Source of the DNA: Protonemura montana
Lineage: Eukaryota; Arthropoda; Insecta; Plecoptera; Nemouridae
Assembly: GCA_947568835.1 (NCBI GenBank)
Contig: OX387608.1
Span: forward strand, 12,686,001-12,750,000
Direction of reading: 5' to 3'
DNA length: 64,000 nucleotides
Each line of letters begins with the position of its first letter. Position 1 is the stretch's first letter. Under the pieces are notes generated by a model. That model worked only from the letters and a program-made list of their open reading frames with translations, made no database searches and was not told the DNA's origin. Both the position numbers and the translations under genes were made by a program. This document shows positions 24,933 to 34,440 of this stretch, piece by piece.

Positions 24933-25313
24933 AAAACTTTTTTGACAATGGGTCCTGTGGCACTAGCGGATGAGTGCGTGATGATGAAGACGATTATGAA
25001 CCTAACCTAACCTAGAAATGAGAAGTGGAACCCCGATGCGAGCATGTAGCCTACACCTATCGAAGAGCACGAAGGGAATCACCGCTTAACGTCTCCTCCG
25101 AAGGACGGGACAACGCAAACAATATTAATTATCCACAAATCCATGCTCTCAAAAGATTGACAAGCAAGGCAAATGAAGTTGCTGTGCTAACTTTCATCTC
25201 TCCAGCCTACTTCCTGAACAGAACTGAGCGTGTATATTAAGGTATATCCATCCAATATCTGAACCAGCGCAGTAAGAGTGGTGTTTCCCCACGCCAAACC
25301 GTTCGGTCCATTC
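24933..25313 (-). repeat. S5 SINE, antisense, moderately degraded
   Basis: Shows GAACCTAACCTAACCTAG (a near-perfect run of the telomere-like motif), a mutated centre, ATCCATGCTCTC, TTTCATCTCTCCAGCC and a shortened 5S-like head ending CGCCAAACCGTTCGG. The terminal 3' sequence is damaged. Confidence 0.88.
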
Positions 25314-26064
25314 TTGCATTGCTGGTCATCAAATCAGTTTCCTCTGTCATAAGTCATAACCTTCTCCATCTCTTATGAATGCGATGTCAACGGGCTCCTG
25401 CGGCAGATTTCTTAACAATCAGCAACGATCGTTTTCGCCTAACCGTACCCCATATAAGGATGGCATATCAGTCTAGACTTATAATCTCTCGTATTCACTG
25501 TCTAATGCTTAAGGATTTGTCTAGCATTTAAAATAATACCAATACAAATATTTCAAGCATCTACCCACGCCCCAACTCAAACTAGAATAACAACAATTCT
25601 GCAAACAAATCGCAATCGTTTGTGTTTACCTCATGAAACTCAACATTAAACGGGTACACAACAGAAATACGAGAACGCTTGCAGTGATCGCTTTCAGAAA
25701 CAGCCGGCTGGGCTCCCACAATCTACCTGATAGAGCGGTTGTATTATTCTCTCTCATCAAGTGAAATCCACACTTTAGTTTTCTCTGATAAGTGGAGAAG
25801 ATAACACCCTTCTGATAACGTGTTTGCTTTGCGTGTGACCCAGCGTGGGTGGACAGGGATGCGTGAAGTAACGGAAATCAATCCATTTCGGTATTTAGAA
25901 GATTCACAAGGAAACCAACGGTGTTTTAGTAGATTTTTTATATATAGAAAATGTTTTGATCATTTCTGGGATATTTGGTTCGTGGAAAGCTATTTTTTGC
26001 TGCTGTCAAAGTGTTTTTCGGTCATTTTATTATTACATACACGTTTTCTATGTGTTTCTTTACG
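25314..26064. other. No gene recognised
   Basis: AT-rich intergenic DNA. No coding or repeat evidence. Confidence 0.5.
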
Positions 26065-26365
26065 TTATTGAGTTTAAAAGTATAGTCAGAGGACCAGCGT
26101 TAAAGTTATGCAACGTGTAGGAACGGTAGGTGCCACCTGGTGGCGCTTGCTACCGCCTTTTTTTATAAACCTCTATACAATTAAATAATGACGACTCAAA
26201 ATATCGATACAGATGTATCGATTGTTGAGATTAGCGTTGTTAAGTGTTAACCATGTTTCAAATACGAGGAATCTGTGAAAATTAACGAAATTAAATTTCT
26301 TAACACTCGAAACGACGGTGACTCCACTGAAGAGAACCCTTCATTTTTGTCGGTAAATTAGTGAT
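26065..26365 (+). repeat. R2 repeat, copy 2
   Basis: Partner of 22655-22945 in the same orientation, about 3.4 kb away. Shared blocks include TATTGAGTTTAAA, ACTCAAAATATCGATAC and GAAATTAAATTTCT. The divergence is high enough to suggest independent insertions or an old duplication. Confidence 0.75.
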
Positions 26366-27337
26366 ATTCCCACCAAATGTCAAATTTACTGATCAAATGG
26401 TGCTTGCTTTTAAAATGGTGCTAACCAAGTGCGTTAGCACTTACTTATTTGACATTTATTTGACAGCTGCGCTGACCAAACAAGTTTTCTTCTTAATAAA
26501 GCAGATTTTCAATATTTTCACTAAGCATTTATATTGCTACTGATAAAAAATCACTCAAAGCACTAGATTATCCATTTTAAAATAAGTTTTTGATTGCTTT
26601 AACACCAGATTTCAAACAAAAATGTGAAAATTCTTCTCTTATTAGACGACTTACTCCAACTATAAAGCGCCCCTAATTTGTCCCAACCACTGCAACTATT
26701 ACCCTAACAGATTGCTATCTTTATCAGTATACATCGTCATAATTGCACATTTCAATTGTATTTTATCAAAAACAACTATCATTTACCACAATTACTCGAT
26801 GACCAGTATACGTCACACATTTTATGTATTTTTTATTGGTTCCAATTAAAACCGCAGATGCACTTACCATGTGATGAAACAATTAGCTATAAAAAAAATT
26901 AGATAATAAATTCTCTTGCAAAAGTGCACCCTTATTTTGGATGAAAAACAACAAAACATGATGCTAGTAGGGTTGTTGTTAATTGGAGTTGAACGAGAGA
27001 TCCTATTTCAGCCATGGGGGGCGTTCATTCTGACGCTGCATGGCTTTACGGTGCACAGTTCCATACATTGGCTGACCCACATTGTGAATAGTTTTGAAAC
27101 CTTGTTAGCGTCATGTTCAGTAACGCGTGGTTAACGGTGGTTAAGTAAGCAAAGTAAATCATTGGTTGGTGTTAACCAGTTAGTTAGGTTGACGGATTGA
27201 AAGTTTAATTAAATAGCTAGTCCGCTATTGTTCCAATAAGTGTAGGGTATGAAACTGGATGAATAATTCTTGGGCAATTAATTTTGCTAAGTTTTTTGTT
27301 ACAAGTTAAGTAGCAGTTAACGATCTAATCACTAATA
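26366..27337. other. No gene recognised
   Basis: AT-rich intergenic DNA. Small open frames lack domains. Confidence 0.5.
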
Positions 27338-27775
27338 CCGAACGGTTTGGTGTGTTGGAAACGCCGGTTGTCGTTAGATCACCGAAGTTAAGCAATGCTG
27401 CGCTGAGTCAGGTATTGAATGGGTGACCATCATACACATGACCAGTTCTGTTCGGGAGAGAGGTTGGAGGGATGAAAGTTAGTACAGCAACTTCATTCGC
27501 CTTGCTTATCAATTTCTCTACGGCATGGATTTGTGGAGGAATCCTGCTGTTCGCGTTGTACCGTCCTTCGGAAGGGACGTTAAGCCGGTGGTCCCATAGT
27601 TGCTCTTCGACAGGAGTAGGCTACGTGGAGGCACCAAGTTTTCTCTCCTCCCTTCTAGGCTAGGTTAGGTTCATCATCATCCTCAATATCATCCACTCAT
27701 TCACCGACGCCATTAGACTAGTATCACGTGGCCAGATGTCAAAACAGTGCGTCGTTAAACACCACAAATTAATAA
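27338..27775 (+). repeat. S5 SINE, full length
   Basis: A complete sense copy and a good reference for the family: CCGAACGGTTTGGTGTGTTG, AGATCACCGAAGTTAAGC, GAATGGGTGACCATC, CAGTTCTGTTCGGGAGAG, CGGAAGGGACGTTAAGCC, TAGGCTAGGTTAGGTTC, AGTGCGTCGTTAAACACC. Open frame 27472-27663 (63 codons). Confidence 0.96.
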
Positions 27776-28443
27776 TAACCTAATCTCTAATTTATATCCA
27801 CCTTTACACTTTAATATTTTTGTCTTGAATTTTTGTATCTTATATTTCAGTAACACACTTCTCAAAAATGGGTGTTGAAAGCTGAGATTATTAAAGTTAC
27901 TGTAGATTACTGTAGATTGTAGTTTTTAATTTTTTGCTTTGAGAGAGAAAACACTTTGTGCCAGTTTTCCAGCGACGTTAAGCAATTAACCGACTTTTAA
28001 CAAACAAATTATCTTGTGATTTGCTGTTTGTAAGTAAATTAAAAAAAAACGGACTGTTAGGTTCTTAACGAACCACTGTAAAACCCGGTTTTCTAAACGT
28101 GTAACCTCTAGTGTTGTGTAAAACATTTAACCAGTTTGAACTGCAGATCCACCTGCAAAGTGGCAACAGGTCACCACTGGTTCTAACTTATGATGACCAT
28201 GATATTGTGTAACCTCTACTTAGTATTAAGTAGATAAAAAATGCTAAGAATAAGAAAATGTAGGCATGCGTAATGAACAGAGTTTACATACAGATACAAA
28301 ACACAAAATAACAACTTATTGAATTTCTCAATAATTATAAAATTATCTAGAATAAACTTTAAAACTTGCCTTTCGACTTTCCTGAAGTGAGTTAAATATT
28401 TTAATTATATCACCAGTCAAACGACAGCGAAGCAAATGACAAA
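27776..28443. other. No gene recognised
   Basis: AT-rich DNA. Nothing identifiable. Confidence 0.5.
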
Positions 28444-28682
28444 TGACAGGTTGTGACGTGATATAGCGTCACTAGAATCAGAGTGACTGTGAGTATTCAC
28501 AGCCTCATGGTTCTACTCCTTGGAGAACTGTCATTCTCATCAAATACACTAAAATCGTCTCAAAAAGCCAGTGTCCAAGTAGCTCAATGGGTTAGAGTAA
28601 CACCCGCGATTGGTGGAGATCGGGGTTCGTGTCCCCGTAGATCATCAAATTTTGAGACGGTTTTAGTGTTCATAATAATAAA
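28444..28682 (+). repeat. T1 SINE, sense, tail lost
   Basis: Well-preserved leader and tRNA-like head (TAGCTCAATGGGTTAGAG; B-box region GGTTCGTGTCCCC, with one change), ending at GTGTTCATAATAATAAAAAG. The GCAATTTAAA tail is missing. Confidence 0.9.
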
Positions 28683-28964
28683 AAGACAGAGAAGTACTTT
28701 TTTTCCATTAAAATCTTATAAATCGGTCACGGGAAACCTCCGGATTTCCAAATTAATGTTTGCTTAGCAGCCAACGCGCACCCTCTCTTTGGCGGTCCGT
28801 TTGGTGTACTTTCAAACTGTCGTGTCGAACGGTATCCCCTTGTGCACAATGATTTTAATTTCAATGACTAAAACCCAGTGCCAAAGGCCAAATTATCAAA
28901 ACTACGTGTGTCATTAAATAAACCATAAAAAAAAATCCTTTTCAAATGTTCAGTCATTAACAAA

Positions 28965-29075
28965 GCCTTGCAATTGTCCTGGCAAATAGATAACTGCCAG
29001 TTACAGAATCATCCAATCAGATACTTCTTATCTTGTCTTAACCTCCGGTTAAATATTTAACTGAACATTCTAAAA
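28965..29075 (+). repeat. MITE-like repeat, copy 1
   Basis: Shares GATAACTGCCAGTTA, CAATCAGA.ACTTCT, TCTTAACC..GGTT and the later TAAAACTGGC with 36885-37000 (GATAACTGCCAGTTAAAG, AATCAGACACTTCT, TATAACTGGCC). Probably a small non-autonomous DNA element; only two copies are in the window. Confidence 0.5.
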
Positions 29076-29098
29076 CTGGCACTGAATTTAGTTTCTTA

Positions 29099-29247
29099 GG
29101 TCCGGTATTACAATATTTTGTTTACTCAGTGTTAAGCTCTTAACTCACAGAAACAGCTGACTTTCACTGCCTGTGACTGGTTGTTACCATAGCAATTGAT
29201 TTAACTTCCACTTTATTTGGGAGTTAAGAAATATATAATACCAGGCC
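29099..29247. mobile_element. 149-bp MITE with TA duplication
   Basis: The ends match as inverted repeats: GGTCCGGTATTA at the left against GGCCTGGTATTA read from the right, flanked by TA on both sides (29097-29098 and 29248-29249). This suits a Tc1/mariner-type non-autonomous element. No coding capacity. Confidence 0.6.
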
Positions 29248-29869
29248 TAGTTCACAGAAATTGGGAACTATGCTGCAAATGAAGAAAAAAAACCCTGCCT
29301 ATTACACACTGGGATGTAAGGGAACGTGGTAGCTACATAGTGGGTCGGATTTAGTTTTTTTGAGTTTCCTCATTCAAAGTAGCTGTAAATGGAGGAAAAT
29401 TTTTATTATACATGCATTACAGTAATTAGAACAACATATGTTTTTTCTAGAATTATGCAAGCATTTGCGGCTGAAATATCTGAAGTGACGCACGATATAC
29501 CACTTGACTTGCCATGTACCACCCATATAGCAGGTCATATTTGCCATGACTGAATATCTTTAAATTCTTCAATACAAGCACCACTTAAAAACTGTACAAG
29601 AATGTAGCTTAGATCAACAAAAAAACACAGTAATTTTTTAACAATTTTCTTTCCAGTCAGGTGGCAGACTAGTTTGATAACCCAGTATAGACCGTGACCC
29701 ACTATGTACTACCTTCCCCTACAGTATGTACAGCACAACAATTTTCCATAACGATTCTAAAAAAGTACAAACATGTCTAGACTTTCCATTTCGGAAATAG
29801 TTCCATGAAATTGCCTATCACCTTCCGTTATCACATTCCTTTTAAGTCAATTTTTCAAAAAATCTCCTC
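29248..29869. other. No gene recognised
   Basis: AT-rich DNA between a MITE and a CpG-rich island. No coding evidence. Confidence 0.5.
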
Positions 29870-30115
29870 CTAGAAAAATTATTTCGGCGATTGGCGTTCG
29901 CTCACTTTCGCTTCCGACGTCAAACGATGTGCTTCGCGACGCTACTCTTGAGCGTCGCGACGCCGAGTCCTGAGCGTAGCACGTTCGGGGCCGAAGCGCG
30001 CCGTCGCGACGCATTACGCGGCTAATTAACGACGCGACGCCTTGGGCGACGCCTTCACGTAACGACGCTCTCCTTTGCATCATCATCGTCGACACGCATT
30101 CGTGTCAGTGGCGAG
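29870..30115. promoter_or_regulatory. CpG island upstream of the bHLH gene
   Basis: About 240 bp dense in CpG, with GCGTCGCGACGC at 29952-29963, the variant CCGTCGCGACGC at 30001-30012 and many GCGACG/CGACGC repeats. It lies 1.7 kb upstream of the first coding exon found for the bHLH gene, which has a splice acceptor just before its ATG. The island is therefore a candidate for that gene's promoter and 5' untranslated exon. This is inference from composition and position. Confidence 0.4.
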
Positions 30116-30280
30116 CAGTCGAGAAATATCGAGAATAAGAGTGTTCTATAGTTTATTTAAGATGAATATTTCCCTCCATAACTGTAAGCTGATTGATTAA
30201 GATCAGTAAGATTTTTTAATGGCCCAGTAAGGCCGAGTGCGCTTCGCAACGCTACTTAAGAGAAAGGCAATTATTATTAT

Positions 30281-30607
30281 TTGTGGTGTTTAACGACGCA
30301 CTGTTTTGACATCTGGCCATGCGGCACTGGTCTAATGGCGTCGGTGAATGAATGGATGATGATGATGATGAGGATGATGATTAACCTAACCTAGCCAAGA
30401 AGGGAGGAGGGGAAACCCGGTGCCGGCATGTAGCCTACTCCTGTCGAAGAGCACCAAGGGGACCACCGGTTTAACGTCCCTTCCGAAGGACGGTACAACA
30501 CGAACACCAGGATTCCTCCACAAATCCATGCTGTCGAGAGGCTGATAAGCAAGGCGAATGAAGTTGCTGTACTAACTTTCATCCCTACAACCTCTCTCTC
30601 GAAGAAA
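30281..30607 (-). repeat. S5 SINE, antisense, head missing
   Basis: Very well-preserved 3' two-thirds (TGGTGTTTAACGACGCACTG, (GAT)n, CCTAACCTAGCC, complete centre), ending at CAACCTCTCTCTCGAAG before the 5S-like head. Contains the 63-codon frame 30391-30582. Confidence 0.93.
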
Positions 30608-30654
30608 GGTAATTTAAATGAGATTTGGCATGACTAATGCAAAGAGTGTTTTTT

Positions 30655-30750
30655 TAATGTGAAATCTGATTTAAATTGCAAATGCTTGCAATGCGCAAAG
30701 TATTTTCTTATTCGGAACACTAAAAACTTCTCAAAAATTGGTGCTTAATT
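30655..30750 (-). repeat. T1 SINE tail, antisense
   Basis: Reverse complement of the T1 3' end (GTGAAATCTGATTTAAATTG, CTTGCAATGCGC), followed by a corrupted junction and AATTGGTGCTTAATTGG. It runs into an R1 copy. Confidence 0.75.
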
Positions 30751-30807
30751 GGTTAGATCAACACCTACGACTGAGCAGCAACACCCAGCACTGCTCTCAC
30801 CCTTGAA

Positions 30808-30900
30808 GAAGTAACTAGTACATGTTACGAAACGTTGGGAAATTTAGCTGTTCTTTACTTAGCATTCAAAACCCATTTCAAATAGTTTTTGTTAAACGCA
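30808..30900 (+). repeat. R1 repeat, sense
   Basis: Shows CCCTTGAAGAAGTAACTAG, CATGTTACGAAACGTTGGG, TTACTTAGCATTCAAAACCC and AAATAGTTTTTGTTAAA. The stem GTAAC/GTTAC sits right before GAAAC. Confidence 0.78.
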
Positions 30901-31327
30901 GCACCAATATTTAAGAGTAATTGGTATTTCTAATATAAACAATATGGTCGACCAAACGCCACTGCCAACTGGCCTATCCTTCTCCTAACTTATTGTAATA
31001 TCTCACGTGGCGAGCCGTCGGACGTGTTTTTGGCCTAACGGCCCCTCTGATCGTCCACTTAACTCGGAGTTAGGCGACTCTATCATCGGATTAGTTTCGA
31101 TGTAGCAGTGACGTAATCGGCGAGGGAAATTGGATCAAGTGTCATTGTCACCTTCAGCGCGTCGTAACGACGACCTTAACGAGTTGTTATAAATGTGGCG
31201 ACTACCTTAACGAGGGGTTATAAATGGAATGGCGATTGGATGGAGACCTAGAGTGCGTTTGATTAAAGTTGGAAATTGTCGAGAAGACCGAGTTGAAGTC
31301 GGGTTTTTGTAAATACACAGCTTAGCG

Positions 31328-31640
31328 TTTAAGAAACACCGGTTCTTGCAAGATTACCGAAGTTAAGAAACATTGTGCTGGGTAAGATATGGGATGGGTA
31401 ATCACCGAACAATTTGGTATGCTAAAACATCGATCCTCGTGTGTGCAGTTAAGCAGCACTGCGTTGGGTCTAGTATTAGATGGGTGACCATCATACACAT
31501 GCCCAGTTTAGTTTGGGAGAGAGATTGGGAGATTAAAGTTAGTACAACTTCACTCTCTTTGGTTTTCGACAGCACGGATGAGTTGCTGTTCGAGTTTTAC
31601 TATTCTTCGGAAGGGAAGTTACGTCAGTGGTCGAACCGTT
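31328..31640 (+). repeat. S5 SINE with two tandem 5S-like heads
   Basis: The first head (31333-31408) has GATTACCGAAGTTAAG and GGGATGGGTAATC. The second (31408-31500) starts CCGAACAATTTGG and has GCAGTTAAGCAGCACTGC and TAGATGGGTGACC. The usual S5 middle follows, with a degraded centre ending near ACGTCAGTGGTCG; the 3' tail is missing. No other copy in the window has a doubled head. Confidence 0.85.
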
Positions 31641-31840
31641 ATCGATCGTTAAGCAGGCGTTAACTCCGAGGTTTAAAGTTTAAACTCTACTTTGTTGATC
31701 CGTTATTGAAAATGTCGAAGAATCTATCCTCGATAAACAACATTTACTTTTCATGTGTGCCCTTAATTTGACTTCTCACAAATTTTTCTAAAAATGTATC
31801 GATTTCTTTTTACAGACGTCCGTGCCAGCATCCCCCTACC

Positions 31841-34440
31841 ATGCGGTCAGAACCTTCCGAAGACGCAGCCGCGACGCTAGAGACGGCGTCGCCAGCCGCG
31901 TGCTGGCAAACCGACGCCGCAGCCGCCGCGGCGGCGGCAGCAGACGACGTCTATCGGGCGTCGGACGAACTAACCGGGCGAAGAAGTCGTTCTTGTAGAA
32001 GAAACAGACCAGTTCCTGTCATAACGCCTGACCTTGAGTTGACTGATTCATCATCGGTATGTTAACTGTTTATAGATGAAATCTGATTTAAATTGCAAAC
32101 GCTTGCAATGCGCGGGGTATTTTATTATTATCAACACTATAACCGTCTCAAAAATCGATGCCCAAACGCGGACACGAACCCCGATCTCCACCTATCGCGG
32201 GTGTTTCTCTAACCCATTGAGCTACTTGGACACTGGCTTTTTGAGACGATTTTAGTGTATTTGATGAGAAAGATGGATCTCCAAGGAGTAGAACCATAAG
32301 ACTGTGAATACTCACAGTCTGATTCTAGTGACGCTATACCACGTCACAACCTATCAAACTCGAATAACTTCAATTTTGTCGTTGGATTCGTTGTTGTATT
32401 TAGATGAAATCTGATTTAAATTGCAAGCGCTTGCAGTGCGCGGGGTATTTTATTATTATCAACACTACAACCGTCTCAAAAATCGATGCCCAAACGGTTT
32501 TTGAGAAGGTTGTAGTGTTGATAATAATAAAAAGGTTACTGTATACTTTATTATCTTGGCTTATCAGTGTCATGACGTCATAAGGCCACTAGTTACTTTC
32601 TGACTTTTGAGTCGAAAATTTCCCTGTGCCCGGCATCGGGCAGTTCGTCACAATGTACTAGGTAATGTGTGGGTGCAACCCAAAGAAAATGCCTTTGCTG
32701 ACAAACTATAGAGTTACTGTGTATGGTGGGGTAATATTTCTGTCCCAATTTGGTACGTAGCGTGGCCATAAAACCGATCTGTTGGAAGTGTTGACAACAC
32801 TGGTTCTCATGAGATCACCGATGTTTAGCAACACTGCGCTGGGTCAAGTATTGGATGGGTGACCATCACACTTATAACCAGTTCTGTTAGGGAGAAAGGT
32901 TGAAGGGATGAAAGCTCTTATTACAGTAAACTCGCCAAACTTATCAACCTCTAGACAGCCTGTAATAGCAGAGGAATTCTACTATTTGGGTTGTATTGTC
33001 ATTCGGACGGGACGTTAGCCGGTAGTACCCATGGTGCTCTTGAACAGAAGTAACCTACGTGCCAGCACCGTGTTTCCTGCTTCTGACTAGTCTAGAAAAG
33101 GTTCATCATCATCCAATCAATCACCGACATCAATAGACAAATTTCACAGGGCATTTTTTGTGTAGTTGAACACCACTAATCAACCAATCCCATTGTTTGC
33201 CTAGGTGAGCGATGACGTTATTGGTGTACGCATTACACGCAGCTACCACACGAGCAGCACGACCACACTGGCAGCGGCGGCAGCGTCGGCCACGAGGCGC
33301 CGCAAACCCACGATGAACGCAAGGGACAGGAATGTTCGAAGACTAGAAAGCAACGAGCGTGAACGTATGAGAATGCATAGTCTCAACGACGCATTCGAGG
33401 TGAGGAAACTTGGTTGTTTAATACCCGCATCAGAATCAGAAAGCAGAATTGAGAAGCTCTGTCAGGCGATCTCCATGGTTTCCTAACATTGAATTTACCA
33501 GTAAACCTCCTCTGCTAGGCCCTGATATACCCGTGGTTACTTAAGATGTCAGAATTGAGAAGCTCTGTCAGGCGATCTCAGCATCTCCATGGCTACCAAA
33601 CGTTGAATCTACCATTAAACCTCCTATGCTAGGCTATGATATACCCGCGGTAACATAAGATAGCAGAATTGAAAAGCTTCGTCAGGCGATCTCAGCATTT
33701 CCATGGCTACCAAACGTTGAATCTACCATTGAACCTCGTATGCTTGATAGTATTGTGTGATAGAATTTCAGGAATTCAAAATAAGCAAGTAGTTTTACTT
33801 ATGAGACCCATAAAAAGAGATAACAGCATCCCGAGAAAAAATCCTAAACTAGTCAGCAATATGGAATACTTATAAATTGACAAGAACTAATTTCGATTTG
33901 AAAATTTTGAAGATTCCGAAAATCCACCCCCTCATCCCCCCCTGTTCGGCAAAATTCACCATAAACCCCCCTTTTTCACTACTACACCACTGTCTGATAT
34001 GCTACGTACCCAAAGTTTTGTGTAAAAATTTTAATCCAGGATGGAATATCTGTGAAAAATGTGGTTTATTATAAATCTTCTACCCGACAAGTAGTTAGGT
34101 TGGAAAGGTGATTTCAAATACGTTCCCTTGTCGTCGCTGTCCGCTAACAAACCCTTCTTTATCGTTCCAGTCTCTCCGCGAAGTTATACCTCACATCAAA
34201 AAAGAGCGGCGACTTTCCAAAATAGAGACACTAACACTGGCCAAGAACTACGTGATGGCGTTGACGAACGTGATCTGCGAGATGAGAGGCGAGGAGTCTC
34301 CATACGGCGAAGATAATGCCAGCTGCGGTGAAACTTCGCCGGTCGCTGTCCCACCCGAGCCGTCCTGTCTTCCCGACGTACCCTTTGAGGAGCAGGACAA
34401 GAGCTTCTACGACGATAATCGGCTTCAGGAAGACGATTGA
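31841..34440 (+). CDS. dimm: bHLH transcription factor, dimmed/BHLHA15 (MIST1) type
   Basis: A nuclear transcription factor of the dimmed/MIST1 group, which in flies drives the secretory programme of neuroendocrine cells. Exons: 31841-32056, 33205-33399 and 34171-34440, all joining in phase 0 with GT-AG introns, giving 226 residues. The basic region and helix 1 (about 117-137: RRLESNERERMRMHSLNDAF) end exon 2. The loop and helix 2 (REVIPHIKKERRLSKIETL, then TLAKNYVMALT) open exon 3. This basic region is characteristic of the group. The N-terminus is Ala-rich (A-runs in exons 1 and 2) and the C-terminus acidic. It is shorter than fly Dimm but close in size to vertebrate MIST1. A splice acceptor lies at 31815, before the ATG, so a 5' exon exists upstream, perhaps in the CpG island near 30 kb. 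Both ends of intron 1 lie very close to SINEs. The family is certain; the exact start is less so. Confidence 0.95.
32072..32370 (-). repeat. T1 SINE, full antisense copy in bHLH intron 1
   Basis: Begins only 15 bp after the donor of bHLH exon 1. It runs from the 3' end (GAAATCTGATTTAAATTGC, TTGCAATGCGCGGGGTA) through ACCGTCTCAAAAATCGATG, the tRNA-like head (CCACCTATCGCGGGTG, AACCCATTGAGCTACTTGG) and the leader (CTATACCACGTCACAACC). Confidence 0.92.
32401..32540 (-). repeat. T1 SINE tail forming a foldback hairpin
   Basis: A second antisense T1 tail (GAAATCTGATTTAAATTGC, GTGCGCGGGGTATTTTATTA). Its junction segment TTATCAACACTACAACCGTC...AAAAAT is then repeated in inverted orientation as TTTTTGAGAAGGTTGTAGTG...TTGATAATAATA. 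The two arms of about 33 nt span roughly 32451-32532, with a loop near CGATGCCCAAAC. Confidence 0.8.
32773..33183 (+). repeat. S5 SINE abutting bHLH exon 2 acceptor
   Basis: Full-span but diverged sense copy: CCGATCTGTTGGAAGTG, AGATCACCGATGTTTAGC, GGATGGGTGACCATC, CAGTTCTGTTAGGGAG, GACGTTAGCCGGTAG, and an end reading GTAGTTGAACACCACTAATC. Exon 2 starts at 33205, 21 bp beyond the end. Confidence 0.88.
33418..33750 (+). repeat. Tandem repeat, about 106-114 bp x 3
   Basis: Three head-to-tail units begin CAGAATTGAGAAGC, CAGAATTGAGAAGC and CAGAATTGAAAAGC at 33444, 33550 and 33664. Each contains GTCAGGCGATCTC, CCATGG and AAACCTCCTATGCTAGG-like blocks. The array lies in intron 2 of the bHLH gene, 18 bp after the exon 2 donor. 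Confidence 0.88.

Noticed and set aside
28872-28925. Another S5 3'-end fragment (AGTGCCAAAGGCCA...GTCATTAAATAAACC)
   Set aside because: Too diverged to assign with confidence; only scattered matches to the S5 end.
29847-30095. 82-codon Arg/Ser-rich minus-strand frame
   Set aside because: Explained by CpG-rich GACG/CGTC repeats; no conserved motif.
33444-33760. CRISPR-like or satellite array
   Set aside because: Units of 106-114 bp are contiguous, with no short repeat/spacer structure, in a eukaryotic intron; it is a minisatellite.
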